Shown: positions 9,484 through 21,975, counted from the stretch's first letter. The stretch is 64,000 nt of DNA from Actinobacillus arthritidis (GCF_029774155.1 NZ_CP103833.1:1736001-1800000); one strand, 5' to 3'. Notes: a model not told the origin generated them from the letters alone. A program made the numbers and translations.

Positions 9484-10473
9484 TTAGTCTTCAGCAATAC
9501 TTGCTGGAGGCCAATTCTCAAGGCGCATACCCAGTGATAAGCCACGAGAAGCAAGTACATCCTTAATCTCAGTAAGTGATTTCTTACCAAGATTAGGCGT
9601 TTTTAATAACTCAACTTCTGTACGTTGTACTAAATCACCGATATAGTGAATTGTCTCTGCTTTCAAACAGTTAGCAGAACGAACTGTCAACTCTAAATCA
9701 TCTACTGGACGGAGTAAAATCGGATCAAATTCCGGTTTCTCTTCCTTAATTTCAGGTTGACGAACATCACGTAAATCAACGAATGCATCTAATTGTTCTG
9801 CTAAAATTGTAGCAAGACGACGAATGGCTTCTTCTGGATCGATTGTGCCATTTGTTTCCATCTCAATAATGAGTTTATCTAAGTCTGTACGCTGTTCAAC
9901 ACGTGCGGCTTCAACATTATAAGCAATGCGATCTACCGGACTGAAACGAGCATCGACTAATAAACGACCAATTGGTCGATCTTCATCTTGAGAATGTACA
10001 CGAGCAGACGCTGGTACATAACCACGACCACGTTGAATACGGATACGCATACTAATTGATGCGTCTTTATCTGTTAAATGACAGATAATATGGTGTGGAT
10101 TTACAATTTCTACGTCACCATCATGCGTAATGTCGGTCGCAGTTACAGGGCCAATTCCAGACTTATTTAGTGTCAAAATAATATCATCTTTACCTGACAC
10201 TTTTACCGCTAGACCTTTAAGGTTTAACAATACTTCAAGAATATCTTCTTGTACGCCTTCTTTGTCGCTGTATTCATGTAATACACCATCAATTTCAACT
10301 TCTGTAACGGCACAACCCGGCATAGACGAAAGTAAAATGCGACGAAGTGCGTTACCTAATGTATGGCCAAAACCACGTTCTAACGGCTCTAAGGTCACTT
10401 TTGCGTGAGTTGAACTAATTTGCTCAATATTCACTAAGTGCGGCTTTAAAAATTCTGTCACAGAACCCTGCAT
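9484..10473 (-). CDS. rpoA: RNA polymerase alpha subunit
   Basis: A 329-residue alpha subunit, the usual length. The N-terminal domain carries the dimerisation motif [20 protein letters not shown] (residues 32-51). A linker rich in Glu and Pro leads to the C-terminal domain (residues about 250-329) with the paired helix-hairpin-helix [22 protein letters not shown] that contacts UP elements and activators such as CRP. Genes order rpsD-rpoA-rplQ is the standard alpha operon. Confidence 0.98.
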   Translation of the reverse strand: MQGSVTEFLKPHLVNIEQISSTHAKVTLEPLERGFGHTLGNALRRILLSSMPGCAVTEVEIDGVLHEYSDKEGVQEDILEVLLNLKGLAVKVSGKDDIILTLNKSGIGPVTATDITHDGDVEIVNPHHIICHLTDKDASISMRIRIQRGRGYVPASARVHSQDEDRPIGRLLVDARFSPVDRIAYNVEAARVEQRTDLDKLIIEMETNGTIDPEEAIRRLATILAEQLDAFVDLRDVRQPEIKEEKPEFDPILLRPVDDLELTVRSANCLKAETIHYIGDLVQRTEVELLKTPNLGKKSLTEIKDVLASRGLSLGMRLENWPPASIAED

Positions 10474-10540
10474 TTTATCCTCTCTTTGTTTTTAAGCTTT
10501 ATTTACTAATTTAATAATATAATTTTTAAAAAATTAACTA

Positions 10541-11167
10541 TTATTTAGAGTAAAGCTCAACGATCAGATGTTCGTTAATATCTGCTGATAAGTCAGAGCG
10601 TTCAGGAGTACGTTTAAATACACCTTCCATTTTAGTTGCATCAACTTCTAACCAAGTCGGTTTTTCACGTTGAGTTGCTAATTCTAATGATGCTTTAATA
10701 CGTGCTTGTTTTTTAGATTTCTCACGAACAGCAACTACATCATCAACAGAAACTTGATAAGAAGGAATATTCACTACACGACCGTTTACTACGATAGATT
10801 TGTGGCTTACAAGTTGACGTGCTTCTGCACGAGTTGCGACAAAACCCATACGGTAAACTACGTTGTCTAAACGACCTTCTAATAATACTAATAAGTTCTC
10901 ACCTGTATTACCTTTTAAGCGGTTTGCTTCTGCATAGTAATTACGGAATTGACGTTCTAAGATACCATAGATACGGCGAACTTTTTGTTTTTCACGTAAC
11001 TGACTACCATAGTCAGATAAACGTGGCTTGCGTGCACCGTGTTGACCTGGTGCTACATCAAGACGATTTCTACATTTTGATTCAATCGCACGAACGCCTG
11101 ATTTAAGGAATAAATCAGTACCTTCACGACGGCTTAGCTTGAGCTTAGGACCCAAATATCTTGCCAT
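10541..11167 (-). CDS. rpsD: 30S ribosomal protein S4
   Basis: S4 nucleates 30S assembly and represses the alpha operon by binding its leader. [24 protein letters not shown] opens the protein, and the S4 RNA-binding domain is seen in [23 protein letters not shown]. The length of 208 residues is two more than the E. coli protein; the extra residues fall in [15 protein letters not shown] near residues 30-44. This may be a natural variant or an artefact, given the indel rate of this sequence. Confidence 0.96.
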   Translation of the reverse strand: MARYLGPKLKLSRREGTDLFLKSGVRAIESKCRNRLDVAPGQHGARKPRLSDYGSQLREKQKVRRIYGILERQFRNYYAEANRLKGNTGENLLVLLEGRLDNVVYRMGFVATRAEARQLVSHKSIVVNGRVVNIPSYQVSVDDVVAVREKSKKQARIKASLELATQREKPTWLEVDATKMEGVFKRTPERSDLSADINEHLIVELYSK

Positions 11168-11195
11168 TTTCTTTCTCCAATTATTCTAACGTCAA

Positions 11196-11588
<393 letters not shown>

Positions 11589-11601
11589 TTATCTACTCCG
11601 A

Positions 11602-11958
11602 TTATTTTTTGATCGGTTTGCGTGGACCCTTACGAGTACGCGCATTAGTCTTAGTACGTTGACCACGTACCGGTAAACTACGACGATGACGTAAACCACG
11701 ATAGCAACCTAAGTCTAAAAGACGTTTGATGCTTAATGTTACTTCACGACGTAAATCACCTTCGACAGTAAATTTACCAACTTCTTCACGCAGTTTTTCA
11801 ATCTGCTCTTCAGACAATTCTCTGATCTTTACATCTTCAGCAATACCCGTTGCCGCACAGATAGCTTTAGCACGAGTTTTACCGATACCGTAAATTGCAG
11901 TTAATGCGATTACAGTGTGTTTTTGATCAGGAATGTTAATGCCTGCAATACGGGCCAC
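11602..11958 (-). CDS. rpsM: 30S ribosomal protein S13 (GTG start)
   Basis: A 118-residue S13: [23 protein letters not shown] and the basic tail [18 protein letters not shown]. It touches S19 and the large subunit in the head bridge. The start is a GTG (complement CAC at 11956-11958) after AGGAG. E. coli rpsM also starts with GTG, and there this start lies inside the S4-binding pseudoknot. First gene of the alpha operon. Confidence 0.97.
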   Translation of the reverse strand: MARIAGINIPDQKHTVIALTAIYGIGKTRAKAICAATGIAEDVKIRELSEEQIEKLREEVGKFTVEGDLRREVTLSIKRLLDLGCYRGLRHRRSLPVRGQRTKTNARTRKGPRKPIKK

Positions 11959-12068
11959 TATGCACTCCTATTATTTAAGTTTATTGATATGCTGATCTTG
12001 AAAAGCCCGTTTCAGGATACTCAAACAGCATATCAGGACGAATGAGCTGAGCAGTATACCTGCTCAGC
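11945..12068 (-). promoter_or_regulatory. Alpha operon leader (S4-binding pseudoknot) and upstream hairpin
   Basis: Reading leftwards, the region contains TTTGAGTATCCTGAAACGGG, then CTTTTCAAGATC, then AAACTTAAATAATAGGAGTG just before the GTG of rpsM. This matches, from memory, the enterobacterial alpha operon ribosome-binding-site pseudoknot, in which S4 traps the ribosome. A perfect 9-base hairpin (12046-12068) lies just upstream without a T run. Confidence 0.75.
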
Positions 12069-12094
12069 GGGTTCTTTGCAAGAAAGAATACTAA

Positions 12095-12208
12095 TTAACC
12101 TTGACGTTGTTTGTGTTTAGGATCGCTACAAATTACGCGAACAACACCTTCACGTTTAACAACTTTACAGTTACGGCATAATTTCTTAACTGAAGCACGA
12201 ACTTTCAT
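12095..12208 (-). CDS. rpmJ: 50S ribosomal protein L36 (zinc-binding type)
   Basis: A 37-residue L36: [19 protein letters not shown] followed by [18 protein letters not shown]. Cys11, Cys14, Cys27 and His32 form the zinc ribbon, so this is the zinc-dependent form. It lies 25 bases after secY at the end of the spc operon. Confidence 0.97.
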   Translation of the reverse strand: MKVRASVKKLCRNCKVVKREGVVRVICSDPKHKQRQG

Positions 12209-12233
12209 TGCTTATCCTTTTTGATCTAAGGGA

Positions 12234-13556
12234 CTATTGCCCTAAGCCTTTCAAATTGGCTTTCTTCAACACAGAATCATATTGTAATGACATTAAATGA
12301 CTCTGAACCTGTGCGATGAAATCCATAATAACTACCACTACGATTAATAAAGAAGTTCCGCCTAATTGAAACGGTACTTTCCATAAAGATGTAATGATAT
12401 AAGGAACCAAACAAACAAAAGCAATATACAACGCACCAATTAAGGTCAAACGTGTCATTACTTTATCAATATAACGAGATGTTTGTTCGCCTGGTCGATA
12501 ACCTGGTACAAACGCACCTGATTTCTTCAAATTATCCGCTGTATCACGTGGATTATACTGCATTCCAGTATAAAAGAATGCAAAGAAAATTACTGCCATT
12601 GTGAATAACACAATATATAAAGGTTGTCCTGGCTGTAATAATTGGGATAAATCAAATAACCACTCAAGCCCTTCGCTCTGACCAAACCACTGCGTAATAC
12701 TTGCAGGGAATAAAATGATACTAGATGCAAAAATCGCAGGAATTACACCTGCCATATTAACTTTCAAAGGTAAATGAGATGTTCTAGCAGGTGCCATCAT
12801 TCTACCTTGTTGGCGACTTGCATAATTTACCACAATTCTTCTTTGTCCGCGTTCAACAAAGACAACAAAATATGTTACTGCAAATGCGATTACAGCTACT
12901 AATAAAAGTACAAGTAGAGAAATTTCGCCTTGACGAGCTTGCTCAATTGTCTGCCCAATTGTCGCCGGTAAATCAGCAACAATACCTGCAAAGATAATCA
13001 AAGAGATACCGTTACCGATACCACGCTCAGTGATTTGTTCACCTAACCACATTAGAAACATTGTTCCAGTGACTAAGCTAATTACAGAAGTTACATAGAA
13101 TAAGATACTTGGATTAGGAACTAATCCCTGTAACATATTCGGTAGGGCAATAGAAATACCAATAGACTGAATAAATGCTAATAACAATGTGCCATAGCGA
13201 GTATATTTACTAATTTTACGACGACCTGCTTCACCTTCTTTTTTCAATTCAGCTAAAGGAGGATGAATTGCAGTCAATAATTGTACAATAATTGACGCCG
13301 AAATATAAGGCATAATACCTAGAGCAAATATAGATGCTCGGCTTAAAGCACCACCAGAGAACATATTAAACATATCAATGATGGTGCCTTGCTGTTGTCG
13401 AACTAATTCGGATAATACAGAAGCATCAATGCCAGGAACAGGTATAAAAGAACCGATACGGAAAACGATTAACGCACCTAAAACAAATAATAATCTTGAT
13501 TTAAGCTCGCCAGTCCCTTTTTGTGTACTACCTTGGTACCCTGGTTGCTTTGCCAT
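12234..13556 (-). CDS. secY: Protein translocase subunit SecY
   Basis: The 440-residue channel subunit of the SecYEG translocon, with ten membrane segments. Typical blocks are [21 protein letters not shown] at the start, [15 protein letters not shown] (plug/gate region) and the cytoplasmic loop with [26 protein letters not shown]. Length is normal. Located between rplO and rpmJ, as in the standard spc operon. Confidence 0.98.
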   Translation of the reverse strand: MAKQPGYQGSTQKGTGELKSRLLFVLGALIVFRIGSFIPVPGIDASVLSELVRQQQGTIIDMFNMFSGGALSRASIFALGIMPYISASIIVQLLTAIHPPLAELKKEGEAGRRKISKYTRYGTLLLAFIQSIGISIALPNMLQGLVPNPSILFYVTSVISLVTGTMFLMWLGEQITERGIGNGISLIIFAGIVADLPATIGQTIEQARQGEISLLVLLLVAVIAFAVTYFVVFVERGQRRIVVNYASRQQGRMMAPARTSHLPLKVNMAGVIPAIFASSIILFPASITQWFGQSEGLEWLFDLSQLLQPGQPLYIVLFTMAVIFFAFFYTGMQYNPRDTADNLKKSGAFVPGYRPGEQTSRYIDKVMTRLTLIGALYIAFVCLVPYIITSLWKVPFQLGGTSLLIVVVVIMDFIAQVQSHLMSLQYDSVLKKANLKGLGQ

Positions 13557-13559
13557 CTA

Positions 13560-13994
13560 TTATTCCTCGATAGAACCGCCAGCAGCTTCGATAGCAGCTT
13601 TAGCACCTTTAGTTACACGTAAGCCTTTAACAACAACCGCTTTTTCAACTTTACCTGCTAAGATTACTTTAGCAGATAAAATATCTTTCGTGATTACGTT
13701 AGCCGCTTTAAGTGCATCTAAAGTAACTTCGTTACCATCTACTTTAGCTAAGTCGTTTAAACGAATTTCAGCAACGTGGAATGATTTTAATGAAGTAAAA
13801 CCAAATTTTGGTAAACGACGGTATAAAGGCATTTGACCACCCTCGAAACCACGACGAACACCGCCGCCTGTACGAGATTTTTGACCTTTATGACCGCGAC
13901 CACCAGTTTTACCTAAACCTGAACCGATACCACGACCTAAACGTTTAGCACTGTGCTTAGCACCTTCAGCCGGAGAAAGAGAATTTAAACGCAT
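13560..13994 (-). CDS. rplO: 50S ribosomal protein L15
   Basis: A 144-residue L15: opening [20 protein letters not shown], then the glycine-rich [18 protein letters not shown] extension that enters the rRNA core. Ends three bases before secY. Confidence 0.98.
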   Translation of the reverse strand: MRLNSLSPAEGAKHSAKRLGRGIGSGLGKTGGRGHKGQKSRTGGGVRRGFEGGQMPLYRRLPKFGFTSLKSFHVAEIRLNDLAKVDGNEVTLDALKAANVITKDILSAKVILAGKVEKAVVVKGLRVTKGAKAAIEAAGGSIEE

Positions 13995-13998
13995 TCTA

Positions 13999-14178
13999 TT
14001 ATTCCTCCACTTTAACCATATATGACACTTGATTAATCATACCGCGAACCGCTGGAGTATCGATTAATTCAACTGTATGACGAATATGACGAAGACCTAA
14101 GCCTTTTAACGTTGCTTTATGTTTCGGTAAACGAGCGATAGAGCTACGAGTTTGAGTTACTTTAATTGTTTTTGCCAT
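13999..14178 (-). CDS. rpmD: 50S ribosomal protein L30
   Basis: A 59-residue L30 ([20 protein letters not shown] ... [20 protein letters not shown]). I use the ATG at 14178, which gives the family's N-terminus; the open frame extends two codons further to a TTG at 14184 that overlaps the rpsE stop region. Four bases separate it from rplO. Confidence 0.97.
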
Positions 14179-14184
14179 ATTCAA

Positions 14185-15052
<868 letters not shown>

Positions 15053-15066
15053 AGTGTTACCTTACT

Positions 15067-15600
15067 TTACTTTTTCTTCGCTTCTTTTGTACGAACTACT
15101 TCATCAGAGTAACGTACACCTTTGCCTTTATAAGGCTCTGGACGGCGATATGCACGAATATCAGTCGCTACTTGGCCGATTAACTGTTTGTCTGCACTCT
15201 TAAGAATAATTTCTGTTTGAGATGGACATTCACCAGTCACGCCAGCTGGCAACGCATGTTCAATTGGGTGTGAATAGCCTAAACTTAAAGCAACTACGTT
15301 ACCTTTCATTTGTGCTCTATAACCAACACCTACTAATTGCAATTTTTTAGTAAAGCCTTCAGTAACACCGATAACCATAGCATTAACAAGTGCACGAGCA
15401 GTACCTGCTTGAGCATCTGCATTTGCAACACCAGCACGTGGTGCGAAAGTTAATGCGTTAGCATCTTGATTTACTTCAACTGCATTATGAATTTCACGAG
15501 ATAACTCGCCGTTTTTACCTTTAACTGTTAATAGCTGACCGTTGAGTTTTACTTCAACACCGGCAGGAATATTAACAGGTGCTTTTGCAACACGAGACAT
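15067..15600 (-). CDS. rplF: 50S ribosomal protein L6
   Basis: A 177-residue L6 with the duplicated fold: [22 protein letters not shown] at the start and the C-terminal signature [16 protein letters not shown]. It lies at the base of the L7/L12 stalk. Fourteen bases precede rplR. Confidence 0.98.
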   Translation of the reverse strand: MSRVAKAPVNIPAGVEVKLNGQLLTVKGKNGELSREIHNAVEVNQDANALTFAPRAGVANADAQAGTARALVNAMVIGVTEGFTKKLQLVGVGYRAQMKGNVVALSLGYSHPIEHALPAGVTGECPSQTEIILKSADKQLIGQVATDIRAYRRPEPYKGKGVRYSDEVVRTKEAKKK

Positions 15601-15616
15601 TCTTCCTACCTCTCTA

Positions 15617-16009
15617 TTATGCTACGTAACAGATAATTTCACCGCCGAGGCCCGCTTGACGCGCCGCACGGTCGGTCATTACACCTTTAGATGTAGAAAC
15701 AACTGCGATACCTAAACCACCCATAACTTTTGGTAATTCGTCTTTACGTTTGTAAATACGAAGACCTGGACGGCTTACGCGTTGGATACTTTCTACAACT
15801 GGTTTGTTTTGGAAATATTTTAAAGTGATTTCCAATTCAGGTTTTGAACCTTCAACAATTTTGAAGCTCTCAACATAACCTTCTTCAGCTAAAACGCTTG
15901 CAATAGCAACTTTTAACTTAGATGAAGGCATACTGATTGCAACTTTATTCGCGACTTGACCGTTACGAATACGGGTCAGCATATCTGCGATTGGATCTTG
16001 CATGCTCAT
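15617..16009 (-). CDS. rpsH: 30S ribosomal protein S8
   Basis: A 130-residue S8: [18 protein letters not shown] at the start and the C-terminal signature [20 protein letters not shown]. In E. coli, S8 binds helix 21 of 16S rRNA and represses the spc operon at the rplE start; I did not find a convincing copy of that mRNA site by eye. Confidence 0.98.
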   Translation of the reverse strand: MSMQDPIADMLTRIRNGQVANKVAISMPSSKLKVAIASVLAEEGYVESFKIVEGSKPELEITLKYFQNKPVVESIQRVSRPGLRIYKRKDELPKVMGGLGIAVVSTSKGVMTDRAARQAGLGGEIICYVA

Positions 16010-16045
16010 GTATTTACTCCCATGATTCCAAATTAAAAGAGGTTA

Positions 16046-16351
16046 TTACCAGCTTGCTTTCTTAAGGCCTGGAATTTCACCGCGCATTGCGCCTTCACGT
16101 ACCTTAATACGGCTTAAACCAAACTTACGAAGTACACCGTGTGGACGACCAGTTTGGCGGCAACGGTTACGCTGACGGCTAGGACTTGAATCGCGTGGAA
16201 GTGTTTGTAATTTTAACACTGTCGCCCAACGATCTTCGTCTGAAGAATTTACATCAGAGATGATTTTCTTTAATTCTTCACGTTTAGCGTAGAATTTATC
16301 AGCTAATTTAGCACGTTTAACATCACGTGCAATCATTGATTGTTTTGCCAC
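16046..16351 (-). CDS. rpsN: 30S ribosomal protein S14 (zinc-free long form)
   Basis: A 101-residue S14 with [19 protein letters not shown] at the start and [19 protein letters not shown] near the end. The length and the lack of a CxxC pair show the long, zinc-independent type. Located between rplE and rpsH. Confidence 0.97.
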   Translation of the reverse strand: MAKQSMIARDVKRAKLADKFYAKREELKKIISDVNSSDEDRWATVLKLQTLPRDSSPSRQRNRCRQTGRPHGVLRKFGLSRIKVREGAMRGEIPGLKKASW

Positions 16352-16362
16352 GATAACCTACC

Positions 16363-17232
<870 letters not shown>

Positions 17233-17242
17233 TACATTCCCC

Positions 17243-17626
<384 letters not shown>

Positions 17627-17687
17627 TTAAATAAAAAAACACCCTTTCGGGACGAAAACCTACCTACCCTATGTAAGTAGGTGGTGG

Positions 17688-17717
17688 ATTATACCCCAAC
17701 AGCTCGTCATAAATCAA
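17688..17717 (-). promoter_or_regulatory. Promoter of the spc operon
   Basis: On the minus strand, TTGATT (17717-17712) and a perfect TATAAT (17693-17688) are 18 bases apart. The roughly 70-base leader to rplN contains two hairpins: ACCTAC/GTAGGT at about 17660-17682 and CCCTTTCGGGACG near 17643-17655. In E. coli the spc promoter lies at the same place, between rpsQ and rplN. Confidence 0.75.
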
Positions 17718-17841
17718 ACAAAATTTACTAACAAGCGGTAATATTTCGCCAAATTATTGCAAATTAGCACAATGTCATATTGTGATAAATTTGCAAAATA
17801 CAAGCAATTTTAGACTGCTTGTTTGTTTTGTGCCTAAATGA

Positions 17842-17872
17842 AAAAACCGAACCAGTTTACTGATTCGGTTTG
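17842..17872 (-). terminator. Terminator of the LRR cassette
   Basis: Stem AACCGAA-CAGT / ACTG-TTCGGTT with one mismatch and a six-base T run on the minus strand, directly after the LRR gene stop. It separates the cassette from spc operon transcription. Confidence 0.8.
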
Positions 17873-17879
17873 GGTTATA

Positions 17880-19049
17880 CTAATATAACTTTTTATCTGC
17901 TTCTTCAAATCTCTCTTTTAGTTTCTTAAATACCTCACTATCACGAATTGCACTCGAATCCGTCAAACCTATTGAAATATAGTCTTCTCGATTAATAAAG
18001 CTTTCTAAAACTCCTAACTGATCTTCAGAAATATTATTACCCCTAATATCCAAACCATGTAAGTTAGGCAATTGAGTTAATAAATCGAACTCATCCCAAC
18101 TAATATTGATAGACGTTTTTGGCAAGTAAAGTGTTTCTAAGTTTAGTAATGTCGCTATTTGAGCTAAAGCATCAGCTGTTACTTGTCTTTCATCAAGATA
18201 TAACCCTTTCAGTTTAACCAGTTTCCCACAGTCAAATGCCTCAATCGCATTACAGTGATATTTCTCATCAAAATATCTACCGCCTAAATAAAGCGTTTCT
18301 AGATTTGAGAGTTGGCTAATTTCTGCCAATAAATGTGCAGACATATTGAGTTCGTGTAACGTTAAATCTTTGAGGTGCGTTAATTTGCTCAATGCAACAT
18401 TTTCAAATGCTTTATCTTGCTTCTCTGCTTGACCATAAGAACCGCTAAAAAACAATCTTTCTAAATTTGGAATCGTCACGATTGCCGATAACAATTCCGC
18501 ACTTACAGATTCATAATTTAGATTAAGTGTTTTGAGTGAAGTCAGGTTACTTAAATCAATACCCGATTCTTTTACTGCTACGTCATTGCCAGATAAATCC
18601 AGCTCTTCTAGTTTAGTAATCCTATTAATACCTAAGTTTAGATCTTCCAAACTAACCAATTTAGTTAATGGCTCAAAAGTATCCACCCCGCTTAGTAAAT
18701 TGTTTTCTAAATTAAGGCTACACAAATTAGTCAGCGTTGATAATTCATTTAAACCACCTAAATCCTCAGAGATCTCATTACGAGATAGATTTAACCAGTA
18801 GAGTTGGGTAAGCTTACCTATGCCTTTTGGAACCGCTTCAAGATAATTGTAATAGAATGATAAACCCTCTAGCTGTTTTAGATAAGCCAATTTGTCAAGA
18901 TCTTCTAAACCAAACAAATCGTCAGGTACCGTAATATCTTCTAGCGATCCGTCTGTAAAGTCACCTTCTTCATCGTAGTAGCCTGTGAAATAAGTCGCAA
19001 CGAAGTTACCCATTATTGCTCTATCGTTCAGATCGACTTCACATTCCAA
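17880..19049 (-). CDS. Leucine-rich repeat protein
   Basis: At least 389 residues with about ten leucine-rich repeats spread over the length (LEGLSFYYNYLEAVP, LYWLNLSRNEI, LCSLNLENNLL, LEDLNLGINRI, LKTLNLNY, LETLYLGGRYF, LETLYLPKTSI, LHGLDIRGNNI). LRR proteins form curved protein-binding surfaces. No signal peptide or membrane segment is seen. The first usable start in frame is the TTG at 19049. The frame stays open upstream to the stop of the previous gene at 19161, and that stretch (KSNGKWEFEDEICDEFPTWN) looks like real protein. The true N-terminus is therefore uncertain. No enzymatic domain; function unknown. Confidence 0.85.
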   Translation of the reverse strand: MECEVDLNDRAIMGNFVATYFTGYYDEEGDFTDGSLEDITVPDDLFGLEDLDKLAYLKQLEGLSFYYNYLEAVPKGIGKLTQLYWLNLSRNEISEDLGGLNELSTLTNLCSLNLENNLLSGVDTFEPLTKLVSLEDLNLGINRITKLEELDLSGNDVAVKESGIDLSNLTSLKTLNLNYESVSAELLSAIVTIPNLERLFFSGSYGQAEKQDKAFENVALSKLTHLKDLTLHELNMSAHLLAEISQLSNLETLYLGGRYFDEKYHCNAIEAFDCGKLVKLKGLYLDERQVTADALAQIATLLNLETLYLPKTSINISWDEFDLLTQLPNLHGLDIRGNNISEDQLGVLESFINREDYISIGLTDSSAIRDSEVFKKLKERFEEADKKLY

Positions 19050-19160
19050 TTCGTCGTTGTCGTTCCAAGTAGGGAATTCATCACAAATCTCATCTTCAAA
19101 TTCCCACTTGCCATTACTTTTTAATAAAAGGAATTTTACAGAATTAGATAAACTAACCCA

Positions 19161-19667
19161 CTAATCCCAATCAGCGTCAGAAATAAGATTATCTTCATCG
19201 AAGGGTTTACTGGGCGTAGTGGTTTGTTGAACATTTTGCACTTCATCGCCTTGCGAATCCCCATTCAAGAAATTGATTAAACGGCTACCGAATTGTTGTG
19301 TCGTCCAGCCATTGTCATATGCCATGCCGATTTTCTCAGCAATTTGGCGTAGCCCCGCTTTGGTATTATCGCAGGTAATCGCAATGCTATTATCTTCCGC
19401 TTGCTCAATCACAAAGTTACCGTGCTTGGCAGACTTTTTCACACCGCTTTCATCTTCAACTCGCACGTTGCGTTCTACGCCATTAAGATGATTAATCAAT
19501 TTGCTACCCAAAGATTGCGTATTTTCTGCATCATAAGCCATTCCGACTTCGTCAGCAATTTGGCGTAACCCTTCTTTGGTGTTATCACAAGTGATAGAAA
19601 TTGCGTTGTTTTTATCTTGTGCAATGACAAAATTGTCGTATTTTGCAGATTTTTTAATTTCAGACAT
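19161..19667 (-). CDS. Unknown protein with a tandemly duplicated ~57-residue domain
   Basis: A 168-residue protein starting at the ATG at 19667, well spaced after AAGGG; a GTG in frame at 19730 has no ribosome site. Two copies of one domain fill most of it: residues about 4-62 (KKSAKYDNFVIAQ ... SLGSKLINHLNG) and about 75-133 (KKSAKHGNFVIEQ ... QFGSRLINFLNG). The copies share ISITCDNTK/IAITCDNTK and GLRQIA followed by GMAYD. A Gln/Thr/Pro linker leads to an acidic tail ending SDADWD. No signal peptide. I do not recognise the family. It lies between the small beta-rich protein and the LRR gene in the same direction, so the three are likely one operon. Confidence 0.8.
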   Translation of the reverse strand: MSEIKKSAKYDNFVIAQDKNNAISITCDNTKEGLRQIADEVGMAYDAENTQSLGSKLINHLNGVERNVRVEDESGVKKSAKHGNFVIEQAEDNSIAITCDNTKAGLRQIAEKIGMAYDNGWTTQQFGSRLINFLNGDSQGDEVQNVQQTTTPSKPFDEDNLISDADWD

Positions 19668-19754
19668 AATTTTTCCCTTATTGGAATTTTGAAATAATTT
19701 AAATTTGAGTTGTTGCAATAAGGTAGCCACATTTAAGAAGCTACCTTTAAATTG

Positions 19755-19940
19755 TTAAAGAGCTTTTGAAGAAATTTGTCTCCCTTTTTCGTCGAAAGTG
19801 AAAACTGTCTTATTTCTCACAACACTCAACGTAGTTGAGGTATAACCGTGTAGCTCACATGGTTTACAAAAAAGCTGTCTATTTCCGTTATAAACATAAA
19901 CGGTGGAACCTTTTTGAACTGCTGATGTAATTGCCATCAT
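19755..19940 (-). CDS. Small beta-rich protein of unknown function
   Basis: About 60 residues: MAITSAVQKGSTVYVYNGN, then FCKPCELHGYTSTTLSVVR and TVFTFDEKGRQISSKAL. The two halves echo each other (VYVYNGNRQ and VFTFDEKGRQ), suggesting a small beta-barrel or repeat fold. GGAG lies upstream of two adjacent ATGs (19940 and 19937), and either could be used; the ATG at 19949 lacks a ribosome site. It is the first gene of the cassette, 87 bases before the duplicated-domain gene. Function not recognised. Confidence 0.7.
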   Translation of the reverse strand: MMAITSAVQKGSTVYVYNGNRQLFCKPCELHGYTSTTLSVVRNKTVFTFDEKGRQISSKAL

Positions 19941-20130
19941 TTTCTCCATTGTTGGCTAATTAAATAAATAAAAAGATAAGAATTAATAATTTGATTAAAT
20001 ATGAAAAACTTTCGTAAAAAAGAAATTTTGTGCTATTTAAGCAAATAATTCATCGGTGATGACCTCAACGCCTCTTTATCTATTCATCAGCCTAGCAACA
20101 AAATCAAAAAACTCCTTGGAGGGATAATCA

Positions 20131-20232
20131 ATGAAATGGATTTTACAGTTGTTTTTTTTTTGCACAATATTTTATCATAAAATCGCCAAACAACTGATTG
20201 AATATCAAGCAATCGATTACTTTTGGCAATAA
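20131..20232 (+). CDS. Candidate 33-residue hydrophobic micro-ORF with a T10 tract
   Basis: An ATG follows GGAGGG at ideal spacing. The peptide begins MKWILQLFFFCTIFYHKIAK and ends with IDYFWQ. Its first half is hydrophobic and built on a run of ten T residues (20152-20161). It reads opposite to all flanking genes and is followed by a strong hairpin. It could be a small membrane peptide or toxin-like gene, or chance. The stretch 19950-20130 upstream is AT-rich and holds no other feature I can support. Confidence 0.4.
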   Translation: MKWILQLFFFCTIFYHKIAKQLIEYQAIDYFWQ

Positions 20233-20249
20233 TGTTGATAGTAAAAATA

Positions 20250-20277
20250 AAGGCTAAGATTGAAAAATCTTAGCCTT
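20250..20277. terminator. Bidirectional terminator beside the micro-ORF
   Basis: Perfect 12-base stem AAGGCTAAGATT / AATCTTAGCCTT around GAAA, with T-rich tails on either side. The 20 bases before it on the plus strand belong to the 21-base motif shared with the rpsP leader. Confidence 0.8.
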
Positions 20278-20351
20278 TTCACGATTAAATCACAAAAATA
20301 CAAGCGGTCTAATTTAGGAAAAAATTGACAAATGAAAGGGAATACAAAAAC

Positions 20352-20380
20352 AAAACCCCCAGCATTGCGCTGAGGGTTTT
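20352..20380 (-). terminator. Terminator of the S10 operon after rpsQ
   Basis: Stem AAAACCC--AGC / GCT--GGGTTTT with two central mismatched pairs, 18 bases past the rpsQ stop and followed by a T-rich tail on the minus strand. It ends S10 operon transcription before the accessory cassette. Confidence 0.8.
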
Positions 20381-20397
20381 TTAATTAATTTTGTTGA

Positions 20398-20652
20398 TTA
20401 AGCTACTGCTTTTTCAACAACACGAACTAATTTATGTGATTTAGTTTTAGAAACAGGACGACATTCCTGAATTTCTACTACATCACCTAATTTAGCTTCG
20501 TTGTTTTCATCGTGTACGTGTAATTTAGTAGTACGACGAATGAATTTACCGTATAAAGGGTGTTTCACTGTACGTTCGATAGCAACTACAAATGATTTGT
20601 CCATTTTGTCGCTAACTACTTTACCTTGTACTGTACGAATTTTATCAGTCAT
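20398..20652 (-). CDS. rpsQ: 30S ribosomal protein S17
   Basis: An 84-residue S17 ([20 protein letters not shown], then [20 protein letters not shown]). Early 30S assembly protein. Last gene of the S10 operon; rplN, its usual neighbour, is about 2.8 kb away behind the LRR cassette. Confidence 0.97.
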
Positions 20653-20842
20653 TACTCACCCGCCTTTTCGGTTAATACAGTTTTAACTTGTGCAATACTA
20701 CGACGCACTTGTTTTAACTGATGGGTTTGTTGAAGCTGACCGGTGGTCGCTTGCATACGCAATTTGAATTGTTCACCTAAAAGGTTGATTAATTCAGCAT
20801 TCAGCTCTTCAACATTTTTGTTACGTAGTTCTTGAGCTTTCA

Positions 20843-20843
<1 letters not shown>
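20652..20843 (-). CDS. rpmC: 50S ribosomal protein L29
   Basis: A 63-residue L29: [20 protein letters not shown] and the helical [20 protein letters not shown]. It lies at the tunnel exit and helps dock trigger factor and SRP. Its stop overlaps the rpsQ start and its start overlaps the rplP stop by one base each. Confidence 0.97.
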
Positions 20844-21254
<411 letters not shown>

Positions 21255-21267
21255 TCAGTGATTCTCC

Positions 21268-21975
21268 TTATTTACGACCTTTGCCACGTGGCGCCTTTTT
21301 AGGCTGTGCCGCTGGTTCTTTTTCAGATTCAATCACTGCGACCATACCACCGAGGATTTCACCTTTGAAGATCCACACTTTAACGCCGATTACGCCGTAA
21401 GTTGTGTGAGCTTCTGCAGTGTTATAGTCGATGTCTGCACGAAGTGTATGTAATGGCACACGGCCTTCACGATACCACTCTGAGCGAGCGATTTCTGCAC
21501 CACCTAAACGACCGCTAACTTCAACTTTGATACCTTTAGCACCTAAACGCATTGCGTTTTGTACTGCACGTTTCATTGCACGACGGAACATTACACGACG
21601 TTCAAGTTGAGAAGCGATGCTATCTGCTACTAATTTCGCATCTAGCTCAGGTTTTTTCACTTCAGCGATGTTGATTTGAGCAGGAACGCCAGCAATTTGA
21701 GATACTGCGTTACGTAATTTTTCAACATCTTCGCCTTTTTTACCGATAACGATACCAGGACGAGCTGTGTGGATAGTTACACGAATGCTTTTTGCAGGAC
21801 GTTCAATAGTGATACGTGATACTGAAGCGTTCGCTAACTCTTTATTTAAGAATTTACGTACTTTGAAATCGCCGTCTAAGTTATCAGCGAAATCTTGTGT
21901 ATTCGCGAACCAAGTAGAGTTCCATGGTTTAACAATACCAAGGCGAATACCATTAGGATGTACTTTCTGACCCAT
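21268..21975 (-). CDS. rpsC: 30S ribosomal protein S3
   Basis: A 235-residue S3: [20 protein letters not shown], the KH domain with [17 protein letters not shown], and [20 protein letters not shown]. With S4 and S5 it forms the mRNA entry channel and helicase. Between rplV and rplP. Confidence 0.98.
   Translation of the reverse strand: MGQKVHPNGIRLGIVKPWNSTWFANTQDFADNLDGDFKVRKFLNKELANASVSRITIERPAKSIRVTIHTARPGIVIGKKGEDVEKLRNAVSQIAGVPAQINIAEVKKPELDAKLVADSIASQLERRVMFRRAMKRAVQNAMRLGAKGIKVEVSGRLGGAEIARSEWYREGRVPLHTLRADIDYNTAEAHTTYGVIGVKVWIFKGEILGGMVAVIESEKEPAAQPKKAPRGKGRK

Noticed and set aside
17880-20232. The LRR cassette as a prophage or IS remnant
   Set aside because: No integrase, transposase, terminal repeats or target duplications are visible at its ends.
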